A stretch of 64,000 bases of DNA from Solen grandis (Eukaryota; Mollusca; Bivalvia; Adapedonta; Solenidae): NCBI GenBank assembly GCA_021229015.1, contig CM037788.1, forward strand, positions 38,526,024-38,590,023. Reading direction: 5' to 3'. Numbering within the stretch: position 1 is the first letter of the stretch; each line of letters opens with the position of its first letter. Positions 23,964 through 35,249 of this stretch are shown here, piece by piece. Position numbers and translations under genes: made by a program. The notes beneath the pieces are model-generated. The model saw only the letters and a list, made by a program, of their open reading frames with translations. It was not told where the DNA came from and made no database searches.

Positions 23964-26774
23964 ATGAGGACAACTATCTATCTATCAACCTTTGCAACCT
24001 TTCTCGCTTTCATTTTGGCCAAAGAAAGCACCAATGAGCGATTTAAAATAATGAAAAAGCTTAAGTCATCATTGTTTTCAACATTGCATGACAAGGACAT
24101 TTTACCTTGCTCGTCATGCATATTGCCCGAGAAGTTCCAAGTTGAAGGTCGAGTGCTATTTCGTTGCATTAGGGGATATTTACGAAACAGAAGAAAAGCT
24201 GTCAACTGTGTTTGGGTTTTTGTACGAATGGGTTGACGAGTTTATGCAGTGGGATCCAGATGACTTCGAGAATATTACCGATATCGTGGTGGATGCTGCA
24301 AGCGTCTGGTCACCTAAACTCACCGTCTACAACCGCCATTACAGCAACTATGCCAGTGCTAATTCAAATTCACAGGTACTTATGTTACGTATAATAGATA
24401 AAATTTCAGTACATTACACCAACAAATCAGCGTTGATATTCACTTTCTAAAAAACATATTTATGAAGAATCTTGTCAAACCTTGTTTTTTAGCATATTTT
24501 TTCGGCAAAGTACGATAATGGATGATACCGAACCAATAAATGCGTCAAAATGAGTGTTTGCCCTTTTACGGCCAGAATATTGTGTTTTTAGCTCACCTGA
24601 GCACAACGTGCTCGTGGTGAGCTTTTGTGATCGCCTTTTGTCCGTCGTCCGTGCGTGCGTCCGTCGTCAACAATTTCTTTAAACAACATCTCCTTCTAAA
24701 CTACTCACTGGATTTTGATAAAACTTCAAAGGAATGTTCATTATGGGGCCCTTTACCAAAGATGTTAAAATTATTTTGATTGGTCAAAAATCTGGGTCAC
24801 AGGAGCTAAAATTAGATTTTAAAAATGAAAATTATAAAAATCTTCTTCTCCGAAACCACAAGGCCTAGCCTTTTGATTTTTGGTATGTAGCATGATCTTA
24901 TGACTCTCTACCAAGATTGTTCAAATTATGACTCTGGGGTCAAATTTGGCCCCGCCCCAGGGGTCACTTGATTTAACATAGGCTAATATAGGAAAAATTT
25001 GAAAAATCTTCTTCTCAGAAACCACAAGGCCTGGGGTTAAGATATTTGGTGTGCAGCATTGTCTAGTAGATCACTACCAAGATTGTTCAAATTATGACCC
25101 TGGTGTCAAAATTGGCCCCGCCCCAGGGGTCACTTGATTTAACAAAGGCTAATATAGGAAAAAAATTTGAAAAATCTTCTCAGAAACCACAAGGCCTTGT
25201 GTTTAGATATTTGTTGTGTAGCATTGTCAAGTGGATCTCTTCTAAGTTTGTTCAAATTATGGCCCTTGGGTCAAAATTGGCCCAACCCCAGGGGTCACTT
25301 GATTTAACATAGACTAATATAGGAAAACCTGAAAAATCTTCTTCTCAGAAATCACAAAGCCTTGAGTTTAGATATTTGGTATGTAACATGGGCTAATAGA
25401 CCTCTACCAAGTTTGTTCAAATCATGAATCATGCATTGTCTAGTGGATCTATACTTAGTTTGTTCAAATCATGGCCCTGGGGTCAAATTTGGCCCCGCCA
25501 TTGGGTTCACCTGATTTTGCATAGGCTAATATAGACATAACTTGAAAATTCTTCTTTTTAGAATACTAGAAAACACATGACCTGGCGTTTAAATATTTGG
25601 TGAAATTGGCCCCGCCCCAGGGATCACTTGATTTTTTGGAAAAAAAACTAGAAAAATTTCTTCTCAAAAACCACAAGGTCTGGAGTTTAGATATTTGGTA
25701 TGTAAATGGGCTAATAGACCTCTACCAAGTTTGTTCTGGGGTCAAAATTGGCTCTGCCCCAGGGTCACTTGATTTTACATAGCCTAATGATACCAGGTGA
25801 GCGATCCAGGGCCATCATGGCCCTCTTGTTATATGAGTATACGCGCATCGTCAGTTGATCAAACATATGTACAGTGAGTATGACCATTTTCTCTCGCACA
25901 CGTGTTTCTAACCTGTCTTTCTTTACAGAGCAAGATCACATTCGACTACAAGGGGAACGCTGTGATGATTGACATTCAGGCTATAGATACTACATGTGAA
26001 CTGGACATCACCAACTTTCCATTCGATTCCCAGACCTGCTCTATAGACATGTTTGATGCTAGTTATCCGAAATATATAAACATAACCAGTTTCTATAACC
26101 ATTCACTTTATACACCTGACGGTGCCTGGGATCTTTTGAGTGCAACGACAGAACCCTGGACCGATGATGAATTTGAAATTCATCTTACATTCAAGCGTAA
26201 ACCTTTGTTTTCAGTCGTTACAGTAATATTACCATTGTTACTATTAGCCCTTCTGACGCCATCTGCTTTTCTCATACCACCTGATTCTGGAGAAAGACTC
26301 AGCTTTTCAATAACGATGCTTCTTGCCACGTCCGTTTACATGACGCTCCTCAATGACAATATGCCTCGAATCTCTAGCCCAATGGCAAATCTTACATTTC
26401 TTCTATTCTTCTTTTACGTTTTGAATTCTGTCATCGTGTTTATTGTCATCATAAACATGAGGATTTACACCATATCTGATAAAGTTCAAATTGGCTGTTG
26501 TCTTAGAAAACTCGTGAAAATTTTGGCAGTCTTTTCGTGTACAAGAAGTCGCTCTATTAGTTTTGCTAATCACGTTAAAGATAGTAAACAAAATTCTAGC
26601 GTCGAAGAAGACACAAGTACTGCACCTTTGTCAAATGACCAACGGAATACTGGTAAAATAACTTGGAAAGATGTGTCAAAAGCTTTGGATCTCCTCTGTG
26701 CCCTTGCCATCTATATCTCTGAAACAGTTCTAATAATATTGTACTTAGCAATAGTTATTTCGCGCAATAAGTAA
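23964..26774 (+). CDS. Cys-loop ligand-gated ion channel subunit (nicotinic-receptor-like), paralogue 2, one frameshift
   Basis: This is a predicted plasma-membrane channel subunit and a tandem paralogue of the gene at 3240. Exon 1 is 23964-24375 (donor GTACTT) and exon 2 is 25929-26774 (acceptor TTTACAG). The intron is phase 0 and the expected length is about 418 residues. The order is signal peptide (1-19), PCSSC (~48-52), WVDEF..W, WSPKL..YN, Cys-loop CELDITNFPFDSQTC (160-174), sequons NITS and NHS, GAWDL, TM1 (~232-253), DSGERLSFSITMLLATS with TM2 (~261-278), TM3 (~287-312), an ~80 residue loop, and TM4 (~395-414). GER predicts cation selectivity. The loop C cysteine pair and the loop B Trp are absent (ASYPKY), so the ligand is probably not ACh. 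Exon 1 has one surplus G in the GG at 24147-24148. Without it, the frame matches paralogue 1 throughout and the exon length becomes a multiple of three. Exon 2 is intact. Confidence 0.88.
24585..25830 (+). mobile_element. Pearl/Helitron-like element with ~166 bp tandem core, inside the intron of receptor 2
   Basis: The left end is TTTTTAGCTCACCTGAGCAC and the right end is CAGGTGAGCGATCCAGGGCC, then ATCATGGCCCTCTTGTT, as at 7697-8090. The core holds about five to six imperfect tandem units. The landmark ACCACAAGGCC or its variants starts at 24855, 25021, 25186, 25351 and 25670, a period of 165-166 bp. Other shared blocks are ACCAAGATTGTTCAAATTAT and GGGGTCACTTGATTTAACA. The layout (unique left and right blocks around a ~160 bp tandem core) matches the non-autonomous pearl elements known from bivalves. 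The small frames inside it are not genes. Confidence 0.7.
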
Positions 26775-28111
26775 ACCTGGCAAACAACGTAGAAAAAACA
26801 TCGGGTGTTAATCGTACCGATTTGAGTTCTTTTCATCAATACATACGTCAAAGTGTGCATGGCTTCTCCCATATATGTTAAGTTAAACCAATGTTTCTTC
26901 CTGATAACTTAAGTCATTATTGATATTGCTTTTTGATAAAAAAATGTTAATTAAACATACATTTCTTCAAAAACTTAGTAAGGTTTGCCGTGAAAACTAT
27001 GTAGAATCTGGGCTACTATATTATATAGGCAAAAGGTGGCGACCTTGATCAGACAGCTCCTGCAAACATCTCCTGAAAGGGCTAATATGATATGGGTCTC
27101 CTCTGTTTGCCAGTTCGTCAGAATAAGTCCATATGAGGTAAAGAGTTAATTAGCAATTGCTCTTCCTTTTACAATGGGATAATTGCATGTTTTAGTCATT
27201 GATAGATATAATGTTATAGAGTAACGTCTTTGAAGTTGTGTGAAAGGTCTGAAGAAACTTGGTGCAGAAAATCACTCAGACTGGAGCTATACATGTAACA
27301 TAAACAACGTGTGATTCTGACTTGCGAACATTTAGTGTCAAACCATGTACGGATATGTGGTTTCTTAGAAAAAATCTTTATATTAAAAGTATTTGAATCC
27401 CAATGAACTATCAAGTTAAAATAAAGAAGTACCTTAAATTTAAACAAGATTTGCCATTATGTTTTGGACTTTTGGATACCAAGAAGAATCTTTTAGAAAT
27501 AATGAAACTATAATATTATAATATTCGGCAAATATACCATGCATGTTAAATGATTAATTCGACTAAAAAGTAATATATGTAATAAAATGTACATACTCAA
27601 CCAATTTTAAAAACTGGCTTTACCTTTTGGCTTATTTAAAATATGGTTTAAATATTCATTATTGATAATCATATTTCACCGTTTACCCAAAAATTTCTAA
27701 ATACTTACACAAATATAAAAAGTAAGATAAACTTTTTTCTTTCTCAATCTGATCCGGGTTATACAAAATAATGGTCAAATAGAAATAGGAACACACCACT
27801 TTCAGTTTAAAAGCAGATGAACGACATTCTAAATGTTTAAGGATGCTCTTTATTAATGTGTAATGTATTAAGATAACACTGCCTTGACTTACTCTCTATA
27901 TCTCATTATTTACCTCACAATAAAACGACTGGGTAAAAGAATATAGAATTTTTACTGTTTTGAATTTTGAATAACTAGGCAGACTTTTGTTACACTTAGA
28001 TATTTATTACAGGTTGTGGGGATGTTTAACATTATATCGGTTTTATGTAAGTCATATGGCATGTAGGAATGATTGCTAACCCGGTCATGTATATATATGT
28101 ACAGTAACTAG
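26775..28111. other. Intergenic, downstream of receptor 2
   Basis: This probably includes the 3'UTR; an AATAAA lies at about 27419-27424. A decayed MITE is at about 26948-27149 (listed separately). Otherwise it is AT-rich with no recognised gene. Confidence 0.45.
26948..27149. mobile_element. Decayed MITE, TTAACCCTTTACC family, copy 3
   Basis: The right end GGTAAAGAGTTAA (27137-27149) and internal blocks (TATGTAGAATCTGGGCTAC, CTTGATCAGACAGCTCC, TCTGTTTGCCA) match the copies at 54940 and 59101. The left end is too diverged to place exactly. Confidence 0.5.
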
Positions 28112-28872
28112 TACAGTCGAACTTCGGTGTCTCGAACAGACTTTGGGGAACGGCAATTTGTTCTAGTCATCGGTGGTTCGACCAAACCGTGTTTTAAATT
28201 GATTTACATACATGTATTTAAAATTATTATTTATTATTAGGCCTTCTTTTACCACTGATCGATTAAAGTAGAACATCATATGTGTCTTTCTTTTATCTTT
28301 AAATATCATATCATTTCATTTAATGTCAGCTATCAACATCAATTATCAAAGGACAAACCTCAATGATGATATTCATTTCGTACACGTACATGTACCCATA
28401 CACCGGCATACGTGCAAGTCGTAACATTTTCTGCATGTTTTCTTTTCTTTTTCAGAAAAAAAAATCAAAAAAATCTATTGTGAATAATTCACAAACATAG
28501 CACCATCAGATAACATAAATATCAGCTCAAATACGAAACAAGTAACTTTAACAAAATAATTATCAAATTAAACAATCGTAATGCTTGTGCCAATCTGACA
28601 ATGTGTGAAAACACGCTACACTGCAGGTTGCAATTAAATCACCAGCGAACATCACATGTAGGGTGTAAATTGGTTCGACCGATAGGTGAGAAATAAATAG
28701 CACTTTTAACCCGGGACTGGAAATTTAGTTCGAGAGTTCCAGACATCAGTGTTCGACTCATCCCATGTCGAACAATAAAATTAAACAAAAGTTTAGCCGG
28801 GACCTTTAAATGTGTTCGAGTAAAGTATGGTGTTCCAGTTTTCAGTGTTCGAGTCAACAAAATTCGACTGTA
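28112..28872. mobile_element. TA-flanked inverted-repeat element, CAGTCGAA ends
   Basis: The left terminus TACAGTCGAACTTCGGTGTC followed by TCGAAC, and the right terminus GTTCGAGTC...TTCGACTGTA, are imperfect inverted repeats (~26 bp). TA dinucleotides at 28112-28113 and 28871-28872 fit a TA target site. Internal repeats of a GTTCGA..GTTCCAG block occur near the right end. TA target sites and CAGTCGAA-type ends are typical of the Tc1/mariner-pogo group. No transposase is encoded, so it is non-autonomous. Confidence 0.65.
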
Positions 28873-29109
28873 TATTGAAAAGTATTATTGAATGCATAAA
28901 TGTATCAACCTATGGATGGTAAAACAACTCTATAAATACTTTGTGGTTGTTGCTTTTTGCCTTTACCTACTTGTTTATAATTCGTCTCTCTCAGTACACT
29001 TGATGGGACACGGATGCTATTCCTACTTTGTTGCAAGACGTCGAAATATTTGTTAATCAAACTAATGTAATATGGACAGGTTTCATTTGGTTTTCTACGT
29101 CGTGAATCA
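28873..29109. other. Short intergenic gap between two mobile elements
   Basis: AT-rich sequence with no recognisable feature. A minus-strand 75-codon frame runs through it into the SINE and is not called. Confidence 0.3.
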
Positions 29110-29310
29110 TTGTTTGTTGGGTTTAACGACACACTGGCAATCTTTTAGTCATTTAGAGAGGCAGATATAGTTTTGCCACACTGCAGTATCACGCCAATAG
29201 CCATGTGATATGAAACCACACATTGTAATATTATCCTGACACAGGGCCAACCAGTCCTAGAATTACCTTTATATGCTGAGCGTCAAGCATACCAGAACCA
29301 TTTTTAATCT
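29110..29310 (-). mobile_element. SINE (tRNA-headed family), headless copy
   Basis: Read on the minus strand, it runs from the body start (AAAATGGTTCTGGTATGC, GACGCTCAGCATAT) through GGACTGGTTGGCCC and GATACTGCAGTGTGGCA. It ends in CGTTAAACCCAACAAACA, which gives the family's 3' tail. The tRNA-like head is missing, as in 5'-truncated insertions. Confidence 0.65.
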
Positions 29311-30570
29311 TAAAATAAATTACGACAACGCTGATGCTCAGTGAGAAAAAAAAAATATTTTATACAATGAAATATTAAAAATTGTTACCACACAATGTAA
29401 TTGTGGAAAGTTGTCTTTAATTACTGTCAAATTTAATTTAAATTATTTACAATCCGGTATTAGCACACACAGTACGATATATTTTGAAAAATTTTTTTTA
29501 GCAGAATATTCCCCTTGTATTGAGAATTACTCAAACAATTTTATATGGTTTCCGGGGAAAAAAGGCTTTGCTGTGATTGGACAATGGGGAGTGGAATATT
29601 GTCGAACAGAGCTTCTCCAATTACATTTTGGAATAATAAAATCGACATTATTTGGAAAATAGTCATAAATAAATAATAACAAGGAAACAAAAAAATAAGT
29701 CATTATCGAAGTTTATATATGCAAGTTGTAAGTTTAACAATTAGACAGTCAAAAAAATATTTGTATAAAGTTACCATTGAATTAACGTTATTCAAATAAA
29801 GACTTTAAGTGGAGTTGCTTGCGGTAAACGTATAATGGTAAGTGAAAAATAAAGATTTATTGACAAACTGTTTATAAAGTAGCGTTAATCTTTTTATCAA
29901 CATTATCAAGTCTAGGTGTCAGAAATGTAAATGTGTTGAGTCAACGATGCATTCCTTTCCGTTTACTGACTGCTTACAGAAATAACGCTCACAATTAAAC
30001 TTGGAATACAAATATTTCCTCAAATATCCTCAAGAATTCCAACAAGCCTTTTTCTTTTTCATGAATAAAAATAGAAACCGAAGATAATGAACATGAAAAA
30101 ACTGTGTTTTGATGTATGCTTAAACAATACAAATTGTTTAAAAATATTTGATGTATATCGACATGACCTTGAAGAATTAAATTAAATTTATAACAGTAAA
30201 CGAGCTTAAATTATTGTTATTAATATATCAATATTTTGCCATTTTCTGTGCAACATATTGTGCGTCTCCTCATGTAAGCAGATTATTGTGCGTATTTGAA
30301 AATAAAAACTTACTGAGGGTAAATATATCGTTTGTTTATGTCAGATCATCAACCATAACACTGATTGTTATTTTCACTTTTATTAGCGCAACAGCAAAGT
30401 TCTACTCAAGAAATGAAACATTTTCGTCAAAAGAAGGTGAAAGTGGCAATCTAAAAAAAGTCAAGTCTCGAGTCCACAATCCTAGAAGCTGCTTGAGATT
30501 CCCGACAGTGATTTTACCGGAGCAAGGGACGGAACCAAGAGTTGACATACACCAGGATTTTATTGCAATT
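29311..30570. other. Intergenic upstream of the GPCR
   Basis: AT-rich. An 83-codon plus-strand frame at 29411-29662 (with GKKGFAVIGQWGVEYCRTEL) has moderately coding-like composition near its end but no recognised motif or splice sites, so it is not called. The frame that precedes the GPCR start (30214-30570) has no membrane or signal features that require it. Confidence 0.35.
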
Positions 30571-31475
30571 ATGAATAACACTGAAGACTCCGCAAACAAC
30601 ACAGAATCAGACTTTGTAAAGTTTGACATTTGGCCACACCCAGTACTCGGGATAGGAATACCTCCAGTTATATTTATAGGAGATCTTCTTGGAAGTATAC
30701 TGATAATCATTATAATAAACAGAAAGGGCATACGGGATCAACAACATCGATATTTTTCACTGCACTTGCTATATCAGATCTTACAATTTTTAGGTTCGGG
30801 CCATTGTTGAAAGTGCTTTACGTTTTGTTTGGAGTAAATCTTTACAAGGTTGTACGTGGTGGCCTTGTTGTATTCTGTCTACGTACTAGTACCTATTGTT
30901 CCTCTTGGTTTTTTGGTGGCTATAACGGTTGAGCGAGTCATATGCGTTGTGTATCCACATAAGGTCAAATTAATGTGTTTCTCGAAACTTGCTGTTGCCG
31001 TTATCGTATGTACGTTTTCTGTAGCATGCATACTCAGTCTGTATGTCTTCTTTTGTTTAAACACTTTAACATATTCTGTTCAAGGCAAGCTTTGTAAATG
31101 GTTTAATAACATTCTAGTATGGTTAGACACTATTTTATATACTTATTACCATGCATGATCATTTTTCCTGGAAACATTATTGTGATAAGAAGAATAAAGT
31201 CTAGTCGTTCAATGAATACGGAGAGCAAGTCTATAACAAAGTATTTTATCATGGTTAATGTAGTCTTTATAATAACGTTGTCGCCTCTGTTGATTTACCG
31301 TTTATTTGATTCGATTGACGCAAATTCTAAATTGATAATGGTCAATTTTATGAGTATAAATGCAGCTTTGAACTTTTATTTGTATATCTATAATGGCAAG
31401 AGATACAGGACTGAGTTTTTCAAACTGATTAACTGCATTAGGAGCTTCTGTAATGTCAGAAGTGAAGATATATAG
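30571..31475 (+). pseudogene. Rhodopsin-class (class A) G-protein-coupled receptor, three frame breaks
   Basis: This is a single-exon seven-helix receptor of about 300 residues. ATG 30571 starts a short N-terminus with sequons (NNT). In order: TM1 (IPPVIFIGDLLGSILIIII), TM2 (FFTALAISDLTIF), TM3 ending AITVERVICVVYPHK (ERV in place of DRY), TM4 (LAVAVIVCTFSVACILSLY), extracellular Cys (GKLCKWF), TM5 with PCMIIFPGNIIVIRRIK, TM6 (IITLSPLLIYRLF), and TM7 with NAALNFYLYIYNGKRYR, then a stop at 31475. Frame changes occur near 30726-30740 (one base missing, by a GGG run), 30845-30852 (one extra) and 31125-31145 (one missing). The usual Cys at the start of TM3 appears to be Tyr, and NPxxY is LNFYLY. 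The ligand is not assignable. Three breaks in 900 bp favour a pseudogene, but local assembly indels remain possible. Confidence 0.75.
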
Positions 31476-33989
31476 CAGCTTGAAATGACCAGCCAGAACA
31501 CACACGAAACCTACAATAACAATGATAATATCGTTTTTTTTAAACTGGAATATATAGATATATACTTGAGCTAGAACATTCGAAGTATAATTACCAAATG
31601 TAATCAATTGAATAAATATCAATATCGTTATTATACTACATGTATACTGATACATATTTTTTTTAAATTAAAATTTAAATTTTTTTAAAAAAAATAAAAC
31701 GTTATGAAAATAAATCTTGACCCTGCGATATCCTGAATATCTCAAAAAAGTGCAATATCAACATTTTGAGCAGTTGCTTCAATACTCAGTACCATCTCCT
31801 ACCACAGAGACCAGAAGTTTAATCATGTGTTAATCATTTTTGCAAATTTTACTGACATAATATCAGATAAGGTTGATATTTACAACAACCGGAATGCGAA
31901 ATTTACTTACATTCCATGAGAAGCGTATGAGGCCCTGTCAGAGCTATGAATTGGTGATTAAAGTAACTAAATTAAAATACATAAATAGAAATCTTCACTT
32001 TTTATTTCTTGTTAGCTTGACGATTCAAAGAGCATAAGGGCTAATGTAAGCACACATGCGCCGGCGTCAACGATGGTTATGCACCTTTTAAAGTTACCAA
32101 AAGTACCAGCTACTATCAAGCGTATATCTCAATAACCATTCAAAATATAAGTATGAATGTTTAGGAGTGTGTTCAGGTGCATCAGTCTGCCAGTGTAAAT
32201 AACTCCTGACTGAATCTATCTAAACTGTTTGCCCCTTTTTAGCTTTTAAATTTCGGGGGGTTTTTTTTGTTTTTTGTTTTTGTTTTTTAATGAAAGGAAC
32301 TATCACGCTTATGTCTCAGTAACCGGTCAGTAGATTCATTTGAAACTTCATTAACATGTTCAGTGATATGAGACTATCTAGGCAGATAATGACTGGATAT
32401 ACAAATCACGGCAACAGTTTTACTAAGACTTTTTTTTATAAAATGTTTTAATCATTTAGTCTGGAAAAGATGAGACAGGTGAGCCGTGATGCCTTAGGGT
32501 GAGTCAGTAAAAGTCGAATATCCTCAGCTGCATGTGTGTGTCTTCCATGGGATGTTTTGGTATGTTTTTATCGTTTTAAATATATTGATTAGAACAATAA
32601 CGACTTATCAAAATGCCGACTTACAAATTAGTTTCCTTCAGATAGGAAACGTTAAATCTAAATTGTAAAATATTGATAAGAATAAATCGCTCTATAAAAA
32701 ATAAGTACTACTACTGAAAATCCAGTAATTTGTCAATTTGCTAACAGATAATAGAAATCCACACGCGTCTCCACGTGAATAAGTCGCTGTATTAACGACA
32801 GGCAAAATTGGTCATAACCCCCAACTTCAACAGGGGACAACGAATCGGAGCGCTGCTTTTCATGTTATTGTCAAAAACTATATTTACTACTGAAAGCAAA
32901 CATGCCACTAGCAAAAGATCTCCAGAATTGTATATACTGAAAAGACGTTATTCGTAATAATATACAATCCAAGAATTTGGCCCAGAAATCCCAACAAATA
33001 ATATGCTATACAACAAATAATATCTTTATTTGACACAAATTCCATATGTGATATATTGAATATTAAATATTTCATTTACGAAAATAAAATACAAATATTA
33101 CTACACCTACTTTTTTAAAATTCCTTCTTTTTACATATAACATTGCTGATTGGAAATGAAGGGATTAAATTATTCAATGTATTGCATACTTGTTGTATAT
33201 CATTATATTCCAAATTAATGATCTATTGTCTCAATAGGTGAAATGGAGGACAAACTTGAATCAACGAATCACAATTTGCAAAGTACATTATTTGTTGGAT
33301 GATTCTCGTTAAAAAGTAATAGTTAAAGCTTTTAAAACTCGAATTTATTGTTAGCTTAAACGTATAAGAATATATCTTTTATATGATTTTTACGCTCAAT
33401 TTTTCCAAATGTTTTTGGGAATATCTGATTCTATTTTATTTCTAAAGAGGGCTTTATTTTGTTTTTAAGAAGCATACACAACTTTTTTCCTTTTTAATTT
33501 TTTTAAACCAATTATCTTAAAAATTTTTTGGAATATATAAAATGGCAAAAAATATTGTTTCTATAATCAAAAATATACCCTTACATTTTTATTCCCCTCT
33601 CATACAAGTTTTTGTAAAATAAGGTTTTACAACTCTCATATATATTTTTATTTTTCTATCGTTTCTCTGAATCATAGTTTTGCTTAATATTTTACAATAC
33701 ATTGATAATAAGGTATCATTCCCTAAAATCCTTTTCATAATGTTTTCGTCAATATCATGTTTAAAAAATAGGCCATTACCGTAAGTTTACAATTACATTT
33801 TTCAAATATCTTCCTAAGCTTTCATTATTTTCATCAAAATATCTTTCCACCCTTTCAGCATTTAATGACGCAGTAAAATTTTTTTTTTTTTTTTGGAAAG
33901 CAAATGTTTTTATTATTGCAGCCTTTCCCATTAATGTAATATAAGTTCTCTGTGTTTCCCATTGCTTAAGTTTATCTTATAACTTTTGT

Positions 33990-33990
33990 G

Positions 33991-34032
<42 letters not shown>
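33990..34032. repeat. (TA)n(TG)n compound microsatellite
   Basis: About ten TA units followed directly by about twelve TG units. Confidence 0.9.
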
Positions 34033-34644
34033 ATCTGTTATTGATTATTATAGTAAGACATGTATCTCCAAGCACTGTTGCACATTCCGAAGTCCATATA
34101 CATGGTTATTCAATACAAAATATTATATAGGTAGTTTTTAAAATACCCATCCTTAGTAATAAGGATGTTTAGTCTTGAACATATAGAAAATGTATCGAAT
34201 TTATTTATTAATGTTTTAAATGACTTTCGTTATGTATCATTTAAAAGTTCGCTTCATCTGCAAATAGTGTTTGTTTAATTTCTTTACTCTCTACCTGAAT
34301 GCTAAATTAAACTTGAACTCTGTATTGCCATTACTCTGTTTGATTAAGTGGTTGCCCAGCAGTTTCTAAATACAATAATATCCGTTTCATGATTTTATTT
34401 TTAATTATATGATCTGTGATTAGTATTTGTTGCGTTTAAAGGCTGTCCCAACAAAATTAGTTACATAATCTTCATGCATGAGGCATCTGCATCTAACTGA
34501 GCGAAGGTCGATATATTATGAACGTTACGTGGAGGGGGTCTATGAAAAAGTTTGAGATATGGCAAGATATGTTCTGATTATCGCTAAATCGACGACATCG
34601 TTTGATAATTTCAAGAGCGATAATCATCGATTATGACTTGTGAC

Positions 34645-34662
34645 TACCGCGACGTCGCGGTA
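34645..34662. other. 18 bp perfect palindrome TACCGCGACGTCGCGGTA
   Basis: An exact self-complementary CpG-rich sequence in AT-rich DNA. Its centre GACGTC is similar to a CREB/ATF half-palindrome. A second near-palindrome (ATAATCATCGATTAT) lies about 25 bp upstream. Function is unknown. Confidence 0.6.
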
Positions 34663-35249
34663 TATTATTTAAAGTGATACCTACAATGCACATGTATGTA
34701 ATCAGAAACAAATACTGTTATTTATTTATAACTGATCAGGTGTACAATTAATGACGAAAATCATGTTCAATTCTGTCATGGCAGGTTATCTCAATTTAAA
34801 TCCTTCGTATAGACTGTAAGGCTCTTTGCTTAAACGTTTGCTTAGTATTTCTTAAACAAGAAAGTCAGTAGAACTGACAGATGCTCCCCGAAGAACGTCA
34901 TTGTTACAAATAAGGCCTTGGTCAATGGGTGGGAGGATATGTTGAAATCCCCATTCCTAAATCATATCTATTCTCCTCATCAGATGAGATGTTTTACCAA
35001 CTCTAATTTGGAGACTTAGTAACAGTTTACTATTTAATATGATAATACGTGTTACTCATCAGATCTTTCATTGATTTTTTTAAAGTTTTTATACTACTAA
35101 AACTTAAGTCATACATTTCAATGTGTGCTCATATCAAAGAGGTTAACCAACACTCTTGACATATGACTGGATATTTGAAATAGTGTATAATGGCCTAAAC
35201 AACAATTAGCTGACATGATTATGATTGACATTACTAGCATATTGAATTT

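Larger units (their letters stand above)
31476..35219. other. Intergenic, very AT-rich, no recognised gene
   Basis: About 3.7 kb without any credible open frame. It contains poly-T runs (33883-33896), a TA/TG microsatellite (listed separately) and an 18 bp CpG palindrome at 34645-34662. Confidence 0.5.

Noticed and set aside
25094..25782. Repeated frames such as KLAPPQGSLDLT suggesting a repeat protein
   Set aside because: They are translations of the ~166 bp tandem core of the intronic pearl-like element.
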